Assembly: GCA_963682175.1 (NCBI GenBank)
Contig: OY821771.1
Span: 6,881,001 to 6,945,000, forward strand
DNA: 64,000 bases
From: Triglochin maritima
Lineage: Eukaryota; Streptophyta; Magnoliopsida; Alismatales; Juncaginaceae
Direction: 5' to 3'
Below, in pieces: positions 1 through 17,300 of this stretch. Position 1 is the stretch's first letter, and each line of letters opens with the position of its first letter. The notes beneath the pieces were generated by a model. That model did no database searches and had not been told where the DNA came from. It worked only from the letters and a program-made list of their open reading frames with translations. A program made the position numbers and the translations under genes.

Positions 1-1323
1 GTCTTTATTATTGTTTAAATTTTCCGCTGTTTTCGGGTACGTTACAGACAGCCTGACTGGTCAACCGTGCATGCACGCCAGGTCGGATTTTCAGCCCGAT
101 ACGACCCAACACCCAGGTCCAGTCACACATACTCATATGCTTCTTGTTGTGGCCTCGTTACCATCAAATTCAGATACATTCATTTATTATGGGTCAATGT
201 GATGGAATGACACGACAAATCATGAAAGTCTGCCATGTGGTTGGTATAAGCTATTAAATTATCCCTGTGTATATTATTGATTTGGAAAAACTGAAAAAAA
301 CATCTAATTTTAAGGGATGTAGGTTTGAGAAATGTATTGACTTTTTCGTGTATGAGTTACTGAGTATTCAGGGATAATTTGCCATATATTTTAGACAATT
401 CAATGTATCGTCAATACACATATTCCATAATATAATAATATAATGTATCATCAGTACGGAACCTGTTCATATCATAATTCTCAATTATATATTTCATGAC
501 TCATTGGAACCTTAATTATAATTAAAGTCTTTTAGCCGCACAATTTCGGTGTTTGGTCCTTTTATATAATGGGAAGCATATTCTTTTGAAATTGGAATTC
601 ACCATTTCTATATCATAATAAAGATTTTGGGTGTTTAGTCCATGCCATGTTCATGTGGGTATAAATATTTCAAAATTACAAACCCCATGATAATAGTAGT
701 TTCTTTGCTAGATGTAGCCAGCTTATATTTGTTCAACTGTTCAGTATATTTGCAACTTCTGTTTGTTCAATGCCACGCTTAACCTTATGTACTAATTCCT
801 TTTCAATTTAAAAATTTGCTTAATTTAAACACTAGTAATGCGTATTTGGTTTGTGTGGGATCTTAGTTGGATTTTGACCTCAATCGATATTGGCTACAAG
901 TGGACTGTTGTACAAATATAAGTATGACTGTTTTCTTATGCATAGTTAGACTCAACTTTTTTTAACAAGAAATAGTCTCAATTGCATAAGTACGAATTTG
1001 ACCCGTTAAGTACGGAACCTGTCCATGACTCTACGAAGTGATGGAAGTCTAATTATTTTTCTTTTATTTCCTATAAAACATAGAACAAAGAGTGGTTTGG
1101 TGGATGATGATGGTTAACCTAACTAGGAAAGCAAAGATAACCTCATCACTCAAGAAATCAATGAAACAAGAAAGCTAAAGCAATCTAATTAGGAGAGGAA
1201 ATGAGGGGGCAATAATCTCATTTTCCAATAGTGTAAAAGGGATGTGAAATACTTGATTATGAAAATGGACATTTGCAATCAAATTTTGTCCCTCGTGATC
1301 ACAAAATTCGGGACACTGCAAAG
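1..1323. other. AT-rich intergenic DNA, no gene seen
   Basis: I see no conserved protein, RNA gene or clear transposon end here. A short phrase around 'tacggaacctgt' occurs twice (near 455 and 1009), which hints at an old small duplication. Open frames are short and have no recognisable motif. Confidence 0.5.
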
Positions 1324-1537
1324 TAGGGGTGTACATCCGGTCCGGACTGGACCATACCGGATTTTTTTTTCAGGGTCCGGACTGGAGACCGGACCGATTG
1401 GATCCGGTCCGGTTCAAAGACCGAATTTTTACCTCAAAAAAAACCCGAACTGGTCCGAACCGAGACTAGATTTTCAACTTAGTCCAGACCGGTTGGTTCC
1501 GGTCCGGACCAACTGGACCGGTTTTTGCACAACTCTA
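1324..1537. mobile_element. hAT-type MITE (214 bp) built of CCGGTCC words
   Basis: The element begins TAGGGGTGTACA and ends with an imperfect inverted copy (reverse complement TAGAGTTGTGCA). It is flanked by an 8-bp duplication, CTGCAAAG on the left (1316-1323) and CTGCAGAG on the right (1538-1545), with one mismatch. An 8-bp duplication and a TAGGGGTG-like end are typical of hAT elements. The inside is a degenerate array of CCGGTCC/GGTCCGGAC words with no coding capacity. Similar elements occur at 35796 and, less clearly, near 56081. Confidence 0.75.
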
Positions 1538-2214
1538 CTGCAGAGTACTTCAAGATTAACTAATCACTCGTTACCGCTGCTTATTTTGACTTCGCCATCA
1601 ATTTGAATATCTTGACTTAAGATTGCTATCTATAATACTAATCAAACAACTTAGAGAGAGAAGTATATGTGTGTGTGAGGGCGTTAGTATGTAAGTAGAG
1701 ATCCAAACACACTGCATCCAAACACCCTAAACAATATGGTAGTTTTTTTCCCAGAAACTAAAAAAGCTAAAAGAAAATGAAAATTTCTAGTTTTTTCTCC
1801 AAGCGATACATATTTGTCTATGTTGGGATGAATATTTACAATAATTTTCTATTTGAAAAATATTTGAGAATGCAGACTTTTCCTATAAAAAGTCAAAAGA
1901 CTAGGTAAAAGACAAGTTTTTGGCTCTCCTCTCAGGGAATAAGAAATCAATTTTATTACTTTATGTCACTACATTTTTTTAAGTTAATTTTTTTTAGTTC
2001 ATCCGAAGTTGGACACGTACCCTTACCAATTGGGTTCTGCTTTTTTTGTTGGATTTCTTTCATCATATTAATAATTACTTTCTTTCTCAATCTCGCGGAA
2101 AAAATGATGCTCCAACGAATCATTGTCTCGCCTGTAATTACTTAAATCATCTACACCAATTAATATTTTGTCATTCACATTTTATTTAATACATATTATA
2201 TTCCGTAAAAAAAT

Positions 2215-2560
2215 CAGGGCATCTGCAAAAAAACGACTCTCGTTTTTTTTAAATCTTGAATTTATACGGTGTGTTATTTCAAATTATTTTAGGTTTCGTT
2301 GCAAGATTTCGGTGATAACGGGATAGAAAAAACATAGACGTAAATAAAATGGTAAACAAATCAATATCCGGAGTACAATAATGGGGTCTCAAAACAAAAA
2401 ACCCTACAGAGACTGCCTCCCCTGCATTCCTACTTCAATTTTATTTTTCACGATTATTTTTGTTGTAGTATGTAAAGAGGAGAACTTATTGAGAGCAAAA
2501 ATAAATAAAAATTCGAGAATGACAAAATGATAATTGACGCTGACAATTTAAGTAATTCAC
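2215..2560. repeat. Remnant related to the MULE at 45901
   Basis: The stretch 2289-2385 (from 'aggtttcgttgcaag' through 'ggtaaacaaatca' to 'aataatgg') resembles 46199-46300 of the large MULE ('aggttccgttgtaag', 'agtaaacaaata', 'ataaatgg'). A word near 2546 ('caatttaagtaattc') recalls that MULE's terminal repeat. I read it as a short deletion derivative. Its exact ends were not resolved. Confidence 0.4.
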
Positions 2561-3890
2561 GGACGATGGTTAGCAGTTTAGGGTTTTAACTGCAACAAAC
2601 ATCTCCAACTAACAACAGAAAAATACACTCATGTATTTTTATCTAAAAACAAAATCATTGACTTCAGGAATGAAAACGCAAATAACCGAACAACCAACCA
2701 CCTACCTACCGGTCCCTTCCCGCCATGTTCCCACGTCACGCCAACGTACCTAAACACCAACTCCAAACCGGTAAAACCGTAAATGTTTAGAAAAGTCAGG
2801 GGTAAACCGGGAAGAGACGCGGCGAGGCCCACGCCTTTAACAGACCGTAGGTGTTGTTGGAAAGTCCACGGCGTAAAAGGTAAACGCGTTTCCTCAAACC
2901 CATGGCCGTGTAGTAGCACCGGGATCACCCCCAAATTACCCTTTTGCCCTCCACCCCGCCTGAGATATTTATTGTGTGCTGCTGCTTAATTATGGTTTTG
3001 GTTAATTGCTAGTTTTTTTTATTCAGATCAATTACCATTTCTTAAATGAAATGGGATGGGATGGAATTTCTTTCTCGAAACAAATTCTGGGAGGATGGAA
3101 GAGATCTGCACTCTTACTTGATTTCAAGTTAGAAATAATGTTTTAACTTTTAACTTGTACAATTTATACCTTTTGGCTCTGTTCATGAATTATATAATTA
3201 TAATAACTTGTTAACATGATAGGAGGCCGTAGTCCATAAGGCATTGGTCGAATGTAAATTTGTAAGGATGGTTGTCATTTGGCTTAATCCTTGAATCACA
3301 AACGCTAATCATCTCATGTTAGAATTAGATTTGTCTGTTTCGTTACCAAAAAAAATTAGCACTTTTTGAAAGTTGAGCATGTTGAATATCTTAACTGGTC
3401 CATTGACTAGTTGGGTGGACTTCAGACGCAAATTCAATCCCCACTTTCATAACTACCTAATATATGATGGAATGCAATTAATCTATAATAATCATTAAAA
3501 TTAACCTTATCACTTATAAGATTCGTTTAGTAGACACAGTGGGTGGGACTCGCCTAGGCGTGAAATTTGGATTGAATTTTGTCATGTTTTCAAGTGGTTG
3601 GCTTGGCTCTAGAGTTAACAAGCAAAAATCTCAAATGCATATGAATATTTTGTATACAAGATCCCAAACTCAGACGCCAACTAAAACGTGTTTGGATGAT
3701 TCTGTAGACGACCAGACGCCACGCAATTATAACGGCCCACCAACAAATAAAATGATGACATTCCATTCTCAGGTCAAAGCAACACCACAACCGTCGGGGG
3801 GCAGATCCGTAATTTGACCTCCCACCAACTAACCAAGGTGAGTGAGGGTTAGGTGTCGTTGACCGGTCCGGGTTGGTGTCCGAACCTCCC
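2561..3890. other. Intergenic; GC-rich patch 2690-2970
   Basis: The interval between the MULE remnant and the reductase promoter has no recognisable gene. A GC-rich patch (about 2690-2970) contains CACGTCACG and ends near an AT-rich 'gatatttattg', so it looks like a promoter or leader remnant, but no coding exon follows it. Frames in this patch on both strands lack known motifs. Confidence 0.4.
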
Positions 3891-3891
3891 C

Positions 3892-3899
3892 TATAAATA
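3892..3899 (+). promoter_or_regulatory. TATA box of the P450 reductase gene
   Basis: The sequence ctataaatac lies about 110 bp upstream of the ATG at 4005. It is followed by a C-rich leader typical of plant 5' UTRs and a telobox-like ttagggtttt at 3991-4000, which is common in highly expressed plant genes. The transcription start, about 30 bp downstream of the TATA box, is inferred. Confidence 0.65.
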
Positions 3900-4004
3900 C
3901 CCCTCCCATCCCCAACCCCGCCTTCTCGTCTCCCCATTTCCACAAACACCTCATCCCCAAACCTCAAAATCCCAATTCCAAAACACAAAATTAGGGTTTT
4001 GGAA

Positions 4005-9092
<5,088 letters not shown>

Positions 9093-10037
9093 ACGAGGGT
9101 GATGCCCGTTGAATCCAAAAGAGGGTGTAAAAACACAACTGCAATTTAGTTCGGACGAAATGAGCGACCACCATTGAGTTTGTTAAGTACACGGGCTGAT
9201 CTCAAGTGAGAAGTCTATGTCTGTTATTTATTCTTTAACCCTAACCATTTTTTACATGTTATATTTATCATTGAGTTTAGTTGTTGGAAGAGAAATAATT
9301 AGTCAGTATGTTAGGTCAGTAAAGATTGTATTTCTGTATCTCTTTGAAACGATGAACACCTTAAGTATAATTTTATATATAAGAAAAGATTGTTAATTAC
9401 CTTTGTTGTTTCTAGTCTGCTGCAATCTTTTACTTTGCCTATAAATTTTAGCTTTTCTGATAAAAGACGAGTTCATGCCTATTGTTCTCCAAGCTATGAT
9501 ATTGCCAGGACCAACAGAAATCTAGTCTATAATATAATACATTGGTTGTGCGTGTGATGGACTTTGGTCATGGTACTTGTTACTTGGTTGTGTTTATGAT
9601 TATTGTTAATTATATAATTTATATCTCACAAACACACCTTTAGAAACTTTCAACTACCCAACAGCCCATGCGAGAGAGGTTCGATTTCCTTCGGCAAGAA
9701 TTACATGAAACACCTATTAATACTGATATTGAGAAAGTCCATATTTACCCAAAAATGAAACACATGTTGGTCCCATTTTCACTACCAAACCTTCAAATAA
9801 AGTACTCAAAGCCAAACATCAACTAGAAATGGTACGGTACTTCAATTGCAAAATAGCATACAATATGCAACCAGTAATCAAAATTAATAGTCTAATACTT
9901 CAAATTTACTACTCGACTTCAGTGTCATGATGTAATTTCTATAATATTAAGCATAATCCCCCAAAGTAAGCAACTACAAGACATAAGATGTCATGTTTTT
10001 AAATATCAAACAAATTAAAAACTAATATATTATTGCT
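9093..10037. other. Reductase 3' UTR and intergenic DNA
   Basis: The first 250-300 bp should be the 3' UTR of the reductase. The remainder, up to the convergent IAA33-like gene, is AT-rich and has no recognisable gene or transposon end. Confidence 0.5.
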
Positions 10038-10949
10038 TCAGATTTGCATCCTCCTCCCATTTGGCTTCGCAGGAATCAATCGGATTCTCTTTGCCACTCG
10101 TACAAAATCCCTTCAAACAAAAATTAACAAGTTACAACCAGCTCGGTTACAAAACAAAGATAATCATGTATAAACAATACAAAACATTTGACAATAAGAA
10201 TCATACATTGTGGTTTGATTTTGAATTTCTGTATATTCTTACAAAATTTACATACAAGTTTGTGTGTGCATTTGAAACAAGATTACTCTTTTCGATAAAT
10301 GTTTCTTCAAATTCCATCCGATTTTGTCACAACAACAAAGTTTTTAATCTCGAACTAGTCGTAGTAGGTTAGAAATAAAATTCACTAGATCTGCACAAAA
10401 TAAAAATAAATAAGAATTGCGTACCTCTACCCCAATTATCATCCTCAAAGAGGGTACCATAAACAATACCATCCAAAATATAAGAGTGAAAAAATGCTAT
10501 AGGAAAGACATAAACATATATAAATATGTGAAGGTTAAGAAAAAAAGAGTAGGGAACGATTACTTCCAATTGAGATCCCCAACAAGAAGAAGATCATCTT
10601 CCATGTCCTCATAGGCAACCAAATAACCAGGCACAGCATTGCTTAAATCAACATCTTCTCCTTCAATGCCATTAGAGACACTCCCATCAACAAACATCTC
10701 TCGAAGTTCCAACGTGAAACTTCGATAGTTGGCGTGTTTATGTAGGTGAATTCTTTGGCAAATCGACCGACCGTCAAGCACCACTGTGACTGGGGGAACC
10801 ACCGTCGACACCATCTCATCGTCGTGGACCGGAAACCTAAGGATTTTTCTTGGGTAGGAGTAGTTGGAGGCTTTGAATGAGGAGCTTAAGTTGTTCATGT
10901 CAATGTTGGAATAGTAACAAGTAGTTGATATATGAAGATTAAAGGACAA
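10038..10949 (-). CDS. IAA33: IAA33-type Aux/IAA protein, 2 exons
   Basis: This is a non-canonical Aux/IAA transcriptional regulator of auxin responses, expected in the nucleus. Exon 1 is 10564-10949 and exon 2 is 10038-10110, with a 453-bp GT-AG intron. Exon 1 holds the PB1 domain opening VVPPVTVVLDGRSICQRI, then LREMFVDG and the acidic GYLVAYEDMEDDLLL; exon 2 completes it with DFVRVAKRIRLIPAK. There is no LxLxL repression motif and no GWPPV degron, as expected for IAA33, so it should escape TIR1-dependent degradation (family knowledge). The start is uncertain: ATG 10949 gives 152 aa and ATG 10898 gives 135 aa. A TATA-like tatatat near 10987 lies so close to 10949 that the inner ATG fits better. 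The exon junction falls in the Trp-Lys-Asp-Phe segment, as I recall for the Arabidopsis gene. Confidence 0.9.
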
Positions 10950-10986
10950 TATATGCCAACTAGATAAGACAAGTACTAACTAATGA

Positions 10987-10996
10987 GCTATATATG
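10987..10996 (-). promoter_or_regulatory. TATA-like box of the IAA33-like gene
   Basis: The + strand reads gctatatatggg, so the - strand carries a TATATA-type box. It is about 40 bp upstream of the first possible ATG and about 90 bp upstream of the second. This spacing favours translation from 10898. Confidence 0.4.
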
Positions 10997-10999
10997 GGA

Positions 11000-12980
11000 T
11001 AGTCAACAAATATGCATGTAGCAAACCCTACAACCACCACTGAAGGATAGGGTTTGTTGGAAGAGAGAAGCTAATAAAATGTAGAGTTTGGTTAATGAGA
11101 GAAGTGACAAGGTTGGTGGTGAGGGGTTAACTTTAAATAAGCACATTACCAAGGTTAACAAAATTGGTAAATCTTTGTCTAGGGAACAAAGCGAGATCCA
11201 AAATTGCACCTCGTTAGTCGAGCAACTTAGAGTAGAGTAGAAAAAACTTAAGATTGGCGCATTCAGTTTCTAATTCACAAAGATTTGTCTGAGTTCACAT
11301 TTAATTCTACTTAGCTTTGGGATTTGCACTTTTTTTCATTACTTAAATCGACATAATAACTCTCATACCAAAGTGTAGCAAAGTGAGATACTTAGGTGGC
11401 TCAGTTGGCACCCTTCAACCACTTCCAAAAATCTCTCTTACCAAAGCAAAAAGAACAATTTCTTTTAATTTGTCTTTCAAGTAATAGTTTAATTTTAAAA
11501 TCAGTATCTAATTGTGAAGTAAAAATGATTAAGATTCAGTCTAGCTAGCAACGTTCAAGGAACCGGGATTTTCACAAAGAGTCATAAGACTTTTGCTGCT
11601 TCTAGATGCAATGTCAAATTAAAAAGATGTATATTATTATCTAGCTTTAAAAGTGGATTAATTGGGAACCCTTGTAAGTCAGATCAGCCTCAAAAAGTTG
11701 GTTGCTGTCTAGACTTGGGGATAATTTCATGGATGAATAAGTTACACCCTTGTAAATTGTGAGCTCAATAACAATTGTCTTTAATTACGTTGAGTGAATA
11801 ATAAGCACTTGTTCCATTAGAACTTTGAAGAAAATTATTATAGCAAAACCCAAAAAAAAAAGTGTCAAAGTTTTTTTGAATAAGCAAGAGCGGTGACAAG
11901 TATGACTAGACTTCAGGTGACTTCTCTGGATTTTGTGATTTCGTCCAGTTTATGAAAAAAAAAACGTTTGGATTCCGACCTTTTGAATTTTGCATCCCTT
12001 ATAATTTCCACCTCCCTCAAGTGTTATTACAAATTTTGATCCCTTAACCTAAACTCCTAACATAGTAGAAAAAACACCATTAAGTTAATTTCAAACTTAA
12101 CTCCAATTGCATGCATGGTAATATGTGTAGAAACGTAGAAACGAAGTGAAGCAGGTTTATGAGATTCTCAGCGTTGCGGTCGCCGAAGGGTTCGGATAGA
12201 CCACATGTCTGTGTTATGTTTTTGCTCCACCCCAAACATTAATCTTAATATTTATGCATGTTTTGGTTAGTAACGTGTCTGATGTAGTAATCATGCAAGT
12301 GGGAAAGGAGTTGAACCTTGTTGGTTATGAGTTATGACTCGGATCACAACGCCAACATGCATATTATTGTTAATGTCTACTCAGCAAAGAAGAAAAATAA
12401 GAGAATTTTGTGGATTTCAGAGCATTATTGAAAGTGGTTTTTCAAACATGTCATGTGGAGTCTCCGTTTTTGTCTCCACAACCAACATGTATGGCATTTT
12501 CTTAGAATTTAGAGGATTAGATTATAGTACATTAACTTCAATTCCAGAAACTAAATTTCTTGTCATTATACTACATTAAGGGTGCTATACTATATTAAAG
12601 ATGTGTGATTGATTTGCCGGAAGTAAATGTGTTCCAGAATTTCAACTTCACGACTTCCCCGAAATTTAGAGTAGAAGTGTGGCAATTTATTACAAGTATG
12701 ATTTTATGATGTTAAAGACTCTTAAAACTAGACTTCCATATTTCATTAAGTTTTTCAACTGACCAACGATCAAGAATCATTAACCTCTCAACTTCGAGGC
12801 TACTTCCTACAAATCAATCACTCTAAAGTGGTGTGCAAGTTAGCCCCCACACGTAGTGTAGTTGTTTGAAGATATAGAAGCATACCCTCGTGTCTTAGGA
12901 TCAAACCATCAGTGGGCATAAAAAATACATCTCGGATACCTAATGTTAAGTCACTTCCAATTTAGAACCACAACTCGCTT
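11000..12980. other. Intergenic, no gene seen
   Basis: This AT-rich interval lies upstream of the IAA33-like gene. Short open frames (for example 11003-11209 on - and 12334-12579 on +) have no known motif and unconvincing composition. I see no transposon ends. Confidence 0.45.
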
Positions 12981-12983
12981 CAC

Positions 12984-13600
12984 ACAATGTTTTAAAAACC
13001 GAACCGAAGAGTGAACCGAAAACAGCTCGGTTCGGTTCAAAGTGGTCGAACCGATGGTTCAACCTGGTCCAACCGATGATGACGTCAGCATGACATCAGC
13101 ATTTTGTGAACCGAGGGTTGAACCGAACCGACTCTGTAACGGCGGTCCAACCGACGGTCCTACCGATTGAACCAATTTTTCGTATTATTTTTTTTACATA
13201 GTAAGTAATAACCAAGTGCCTAAACTATGAACAATTCATCAAAAATTACTTATCTGTAAAATAACTTAATTAAAACCTGTAAACAAAAATGAAGTGATCG
13301 CGAGAGGTGGAGGAGCAGTGAGGGGTGGAGGTGTGGTGAGCGGTTGGGGAATGAGTAGTAAAAAGTAAAATCCTAAAATTTGGGTTAAAATTGAACAAAA
13401 AATAAAATAGTAAAAATAAAATTTTGTTTAAATTGAAAAAAACAAGTTCATTTCGGTTAGACCAAACCGAAAAAACCGATCAGTTCAATCGGTTTTTTCG
13501 GTTCATGGGGGGGGGGGGGGGGGTTGACAGAACTGACCGGTTTGCTACTGGTTCACGGGCCAACCCGGTCCGACTGGGGTGGATTCCGAGAAATTATAGG
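12984..13600. repeat. GAACCG/CGGTTC word array with G17 tract
   Basis: The flanks of this block are dense in GAACCGA, CGGTTCAA and GGTTTTTTCGGTTC words. A run of 17 G lies at 13507-13523. It starts with caatgttttaaaaacc, which resembles the CAATGTT end of the hAT-like MITE at 20072, but I could not find the opposite end. It is probably an old or rearranged MITE of the word-array type. Confidence 0.5.
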
Positions 13601-14395
13601 TCATTAAAAAAAGAGTACAAGTTCGGGCAACCTAAGTGAATTTGATCAACGTAAATGGTTTTCCTTTTTCCTCTCATTGTTATGCCTCTTGTAGAACTTT
13701 TGCCTCTCGTAACTGCAAATTTGAGGTCATCTTCTTTGCATACTGCTATCAAATTTAAGTTATTGTTTGATGCTTGCGCTTGGGCTTCAGTTTCTTCAAC
13801 ATTCTTAAGTGCCTATGATTATCTTCTCCAAAGCTACTTCAAATCAAAGAATCTTAATAGTGGACAACAACTGAACAGAGATGATAGAAAAAAAACAAAA
13901 AAAACTCTAAATTCTCGCATCAAGAATTTACTCAAGAGTACTTGGAATTCAATTGAGTTACATATATTTTTCACTGACAAAATGAAATAGAAACCACCAC
14001 TTTTGCCCAAACAATCAGAACTAGAAAGCATTACTTACTCGGACTGCCGACGTAGTGGGATTAAATGTACTATGGCCGACCACGGAATAATTTTGAGAAC
14101 CACAGAGACATAATCTCATTCTAAATCCAAGTAAACGGTGAACGAACTAAATACTTCAATCGCGAAAAAATCCATATCAAAGTGATAAAAAGTGAAACAG
14201 TAGATAATAGATGGGGATTGCTATGTCCCGCGGATTACCACAGGAGAGAAATAACGCTTATGAAGACAGTAATGAGGGCTCAAATGGAAATTTGCGTCAA
14301 TATTTCCAAGTCTTGCCAAACAAGCCGTTAAGCCCCACCAAAGGTGGCAAAATAGGACCAAGCCGGTGGTTGTTTAAGAATAAGGATGTGACGTT
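13601..14395. other. Intergenic, unrecognised open frame only
   Basis: The 111-aa open frame at 13655-13990 (+) begins with hydrophobic residues and ends Lys/Ser rich. I recognise no family and see no exon structure. The right end should contain the 3' UTR of the convergent phosphatase gene. Confidence 0.4.
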
Positions 14396-17300
14396 TCAGC
14401 TCGTCGAATCCTGAACCGGAGGAAATGGAGGTAACCCCCAATCAGAAGGTTTGAATTCAGAAAGTGAAGCTAAAACTTGGTCGGCAGCCTTGTGATGAGA
14501 AACATCCAATCTTGGATCAGGTACCATTATCACCAACCTGCACAGGCAGCAGCTTGCATAATTAGAAACTGTACTGTAAGTTTCAAAGACCAAAGCACAA
14601 TTCATTAAAATGCTTTTGTTCATTAATGCAACAGCAAATTGAATTAAGTACCAAATCAAGACAATAATAAAAAAGCCGACACTCACATTCCTGCATTCTT
14701 TGCCGCAGCAACACCAGAAGGTGCATCTTCAAACACCAGCATTTTACTAGGATCAACATTACCCTATACACAACAAATAAAAATTGATGATTGAGCAGAG
14801 GAACAAAACAAAGTCGCATCCTGTGGTACCTCAAACCGTCTTGCAGCAGCAAGAAATACATCCGGAGCTGGTTTGCCATTCTTTACTTCTGGATCATCAC
14901 CCATCACTACGTGATGCATCAGAGAGAAAAGTCCTTGGTGGTTGAGAGTTTTCAGTTCAAAATGTCTTTTATGGGATCTGAACAAACATATCTACAAGTC
15001 AGAAACTTGTTTCAGATCATGCTAACGCTGAAAGATTTTTTAGCAAAATGACATGATCTGCAAAAACAATAAAACTCACAGGCAAGTTTACATGATGCCA
15101 ACAAAAAACTCTCTAATAGGAGATTAATTGTAAAATTTTAAGGCAAAATTAGATTTCCAAGTACATTGAAATTAGGGTAGTCCAGATGTAATGAATATTT
15201 ACTATATTATATTACCCTGTTGCAATGCAGATAGGTATTCCATTTGCATGAAGATGTTTGATCAGGTTTTCAGCTCCTGTAAGAGAGTAAAAACAGTAAT
15301 TGGAATAGATAACTTGTGGAGCACATATGATATATCATCAAAATATTGGTGAAATTGAAGGACGAAAATGCTTAGAGAATTTTTATCAATGTAAAACCCA
15401 CCATTACATTAGTAGTAAAGCAGAAAATGCATGTAGCCATGTATTAAACACTGTTATAAAAGAGGTGTAGGACAAACATCTACGTGGATGTAGTATTAGG
15501 TTGATATTAAGTGGCACTTTAAATACCTAAATGCCACACTCACTAGCACAGTATTCATATTACTTGTTTGTAACTTTTTGAGTCTAAAACTACATTCACG
15601 TTGGTCTCCATCTCCCACAGTTCTTTGCCATAACTCCCCAGTTTTTCCTAAATACTTGTTACTGCATCAAACACAAAGAAGGAAACAAGTGTGTTTCGAC
15701 GTGTCACCTTTTGTATAGAAAAAGTAGACATTTCAAGAAGCTCATAAAAGTGACAGTCTTTCTAGTAAGGTTGTACTTTGCAACACTTTATGCAAAATTG
15801 CAACAGTGTGTTTCACAACACTAAAACACCCTTTCCAAAAATTGATTTTCCTAAAAAAACATTTGATGTGTCAAGCAAGAAGCTAAGTTGTGTTAGTGTG
15901 GTGCTTTCTAGAATACCATCCCTTTGTCATGCAAAAGGTGGGTACTAAAAATACAATTATCTTTTAACATTTTTTTTTCATTTGGTTCACTACAATGAGA
16001 AACCAGCTTCGGTGTTATCAAAGGCACCCTGAGAACACGAGTATGTACATGTGATGCACTTACATGTAGATTAAAGTTGTGGACCATTAGACATACTCAG
16101 CCCTTTCCATTGTTTCCTACAAAGGTCATGACAATGTTATGTTATGCAGCTATATTTGCCCTGAACTATAGTAAAAAAAACGAGACACCCAAAGTTGTTG
16201 CTTAACAAGTACAAGCATCTAAAGGTACCCAACTAAGAATGCTTAAAGATCTCTACGATGATATTGCTTGAAAAAATACGACAACCGCATTGGAACTAAA
16301 AGGTGATATTGAAGAGAATGATAATGTTGTAAGACACTAATACAACATTTGCTTGAAATATTTTCACCACAATATGTAAACCAAGGAAAATTACACACCA
16401 AGACTTGACCTCTGTAATTCTGTATTGATGAAATTAAGATCACAACATGTTAATAATCTGAAATTTAAGTGCACATGATTTGCATCAACATTATAACTGA
16501 ATCCAGGAAAGGTTGAGAGCTTATTAAGTTGTGTCCCACTTTATTTTCCAAAAATCCAATCCAAGCCATCCATGAAACTAAATTATAAAAATATAGCTTC
16601 AACCAGTTTAATTATTTCCCCAAATTAAGCATCTAAGAGAGTTGCAAATGATTTTTGAAAGTTTAGAAGCAATACAAGTAGCAACATGAACTAGAGTAAG
16701 AAGGCAGGACTCAAACCTTGGACCATGACAATGCATCAGTCTGAAAAGTTCAAACTGCTTATACCAAGCATCCACTTTCAAAATATAAACACCAAATATT
16801 AGATTCCTAAAAACAAAAGAAACTCTAACTTCATTATCTACAATTATAGAACTTCACAGTAAAACAAAGGATTTTTCGCTTGCAAGTCACATGAAAATAC
16901 GTTTTTAGACTTTTCCATTACTTTTGAACAATACGGCAATACCATTACGAAAACCTTAAATTGGTTTAATGCTATTAAACAATTATCTGATTTGTGGAAA
17001 TGACATTACATAGCTGGGACCCATATATTTCCATAAAAAAGGTAACTTCTCCGTCCTATTGTCATATTCTTCTATCTAAGTATTTATTGATAACCCATGT
17101 TAACTACTGCTAACTACTTCCCTGCATTTTCTAATTCAGTTCTCTTATTATTTTTACTTGCTTCCTTGCTTTTCCTCTAACGCAAACACCCAAGCCTCCA
17201 TCAATCTCCTTCCCTTTTCCAACCCCATATCTTTCACACCCACCTTTCCCCTTTCACCTTCCATTTCTTTTTCCCCATTTGTAGTCATAAGCTCAAGGTC

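Noticed and set aside
1244..1606. 120-aa frame over the first hAT MITE
   Set aside because: It is read through the CCGGTCC word array and has no conserved protein content.
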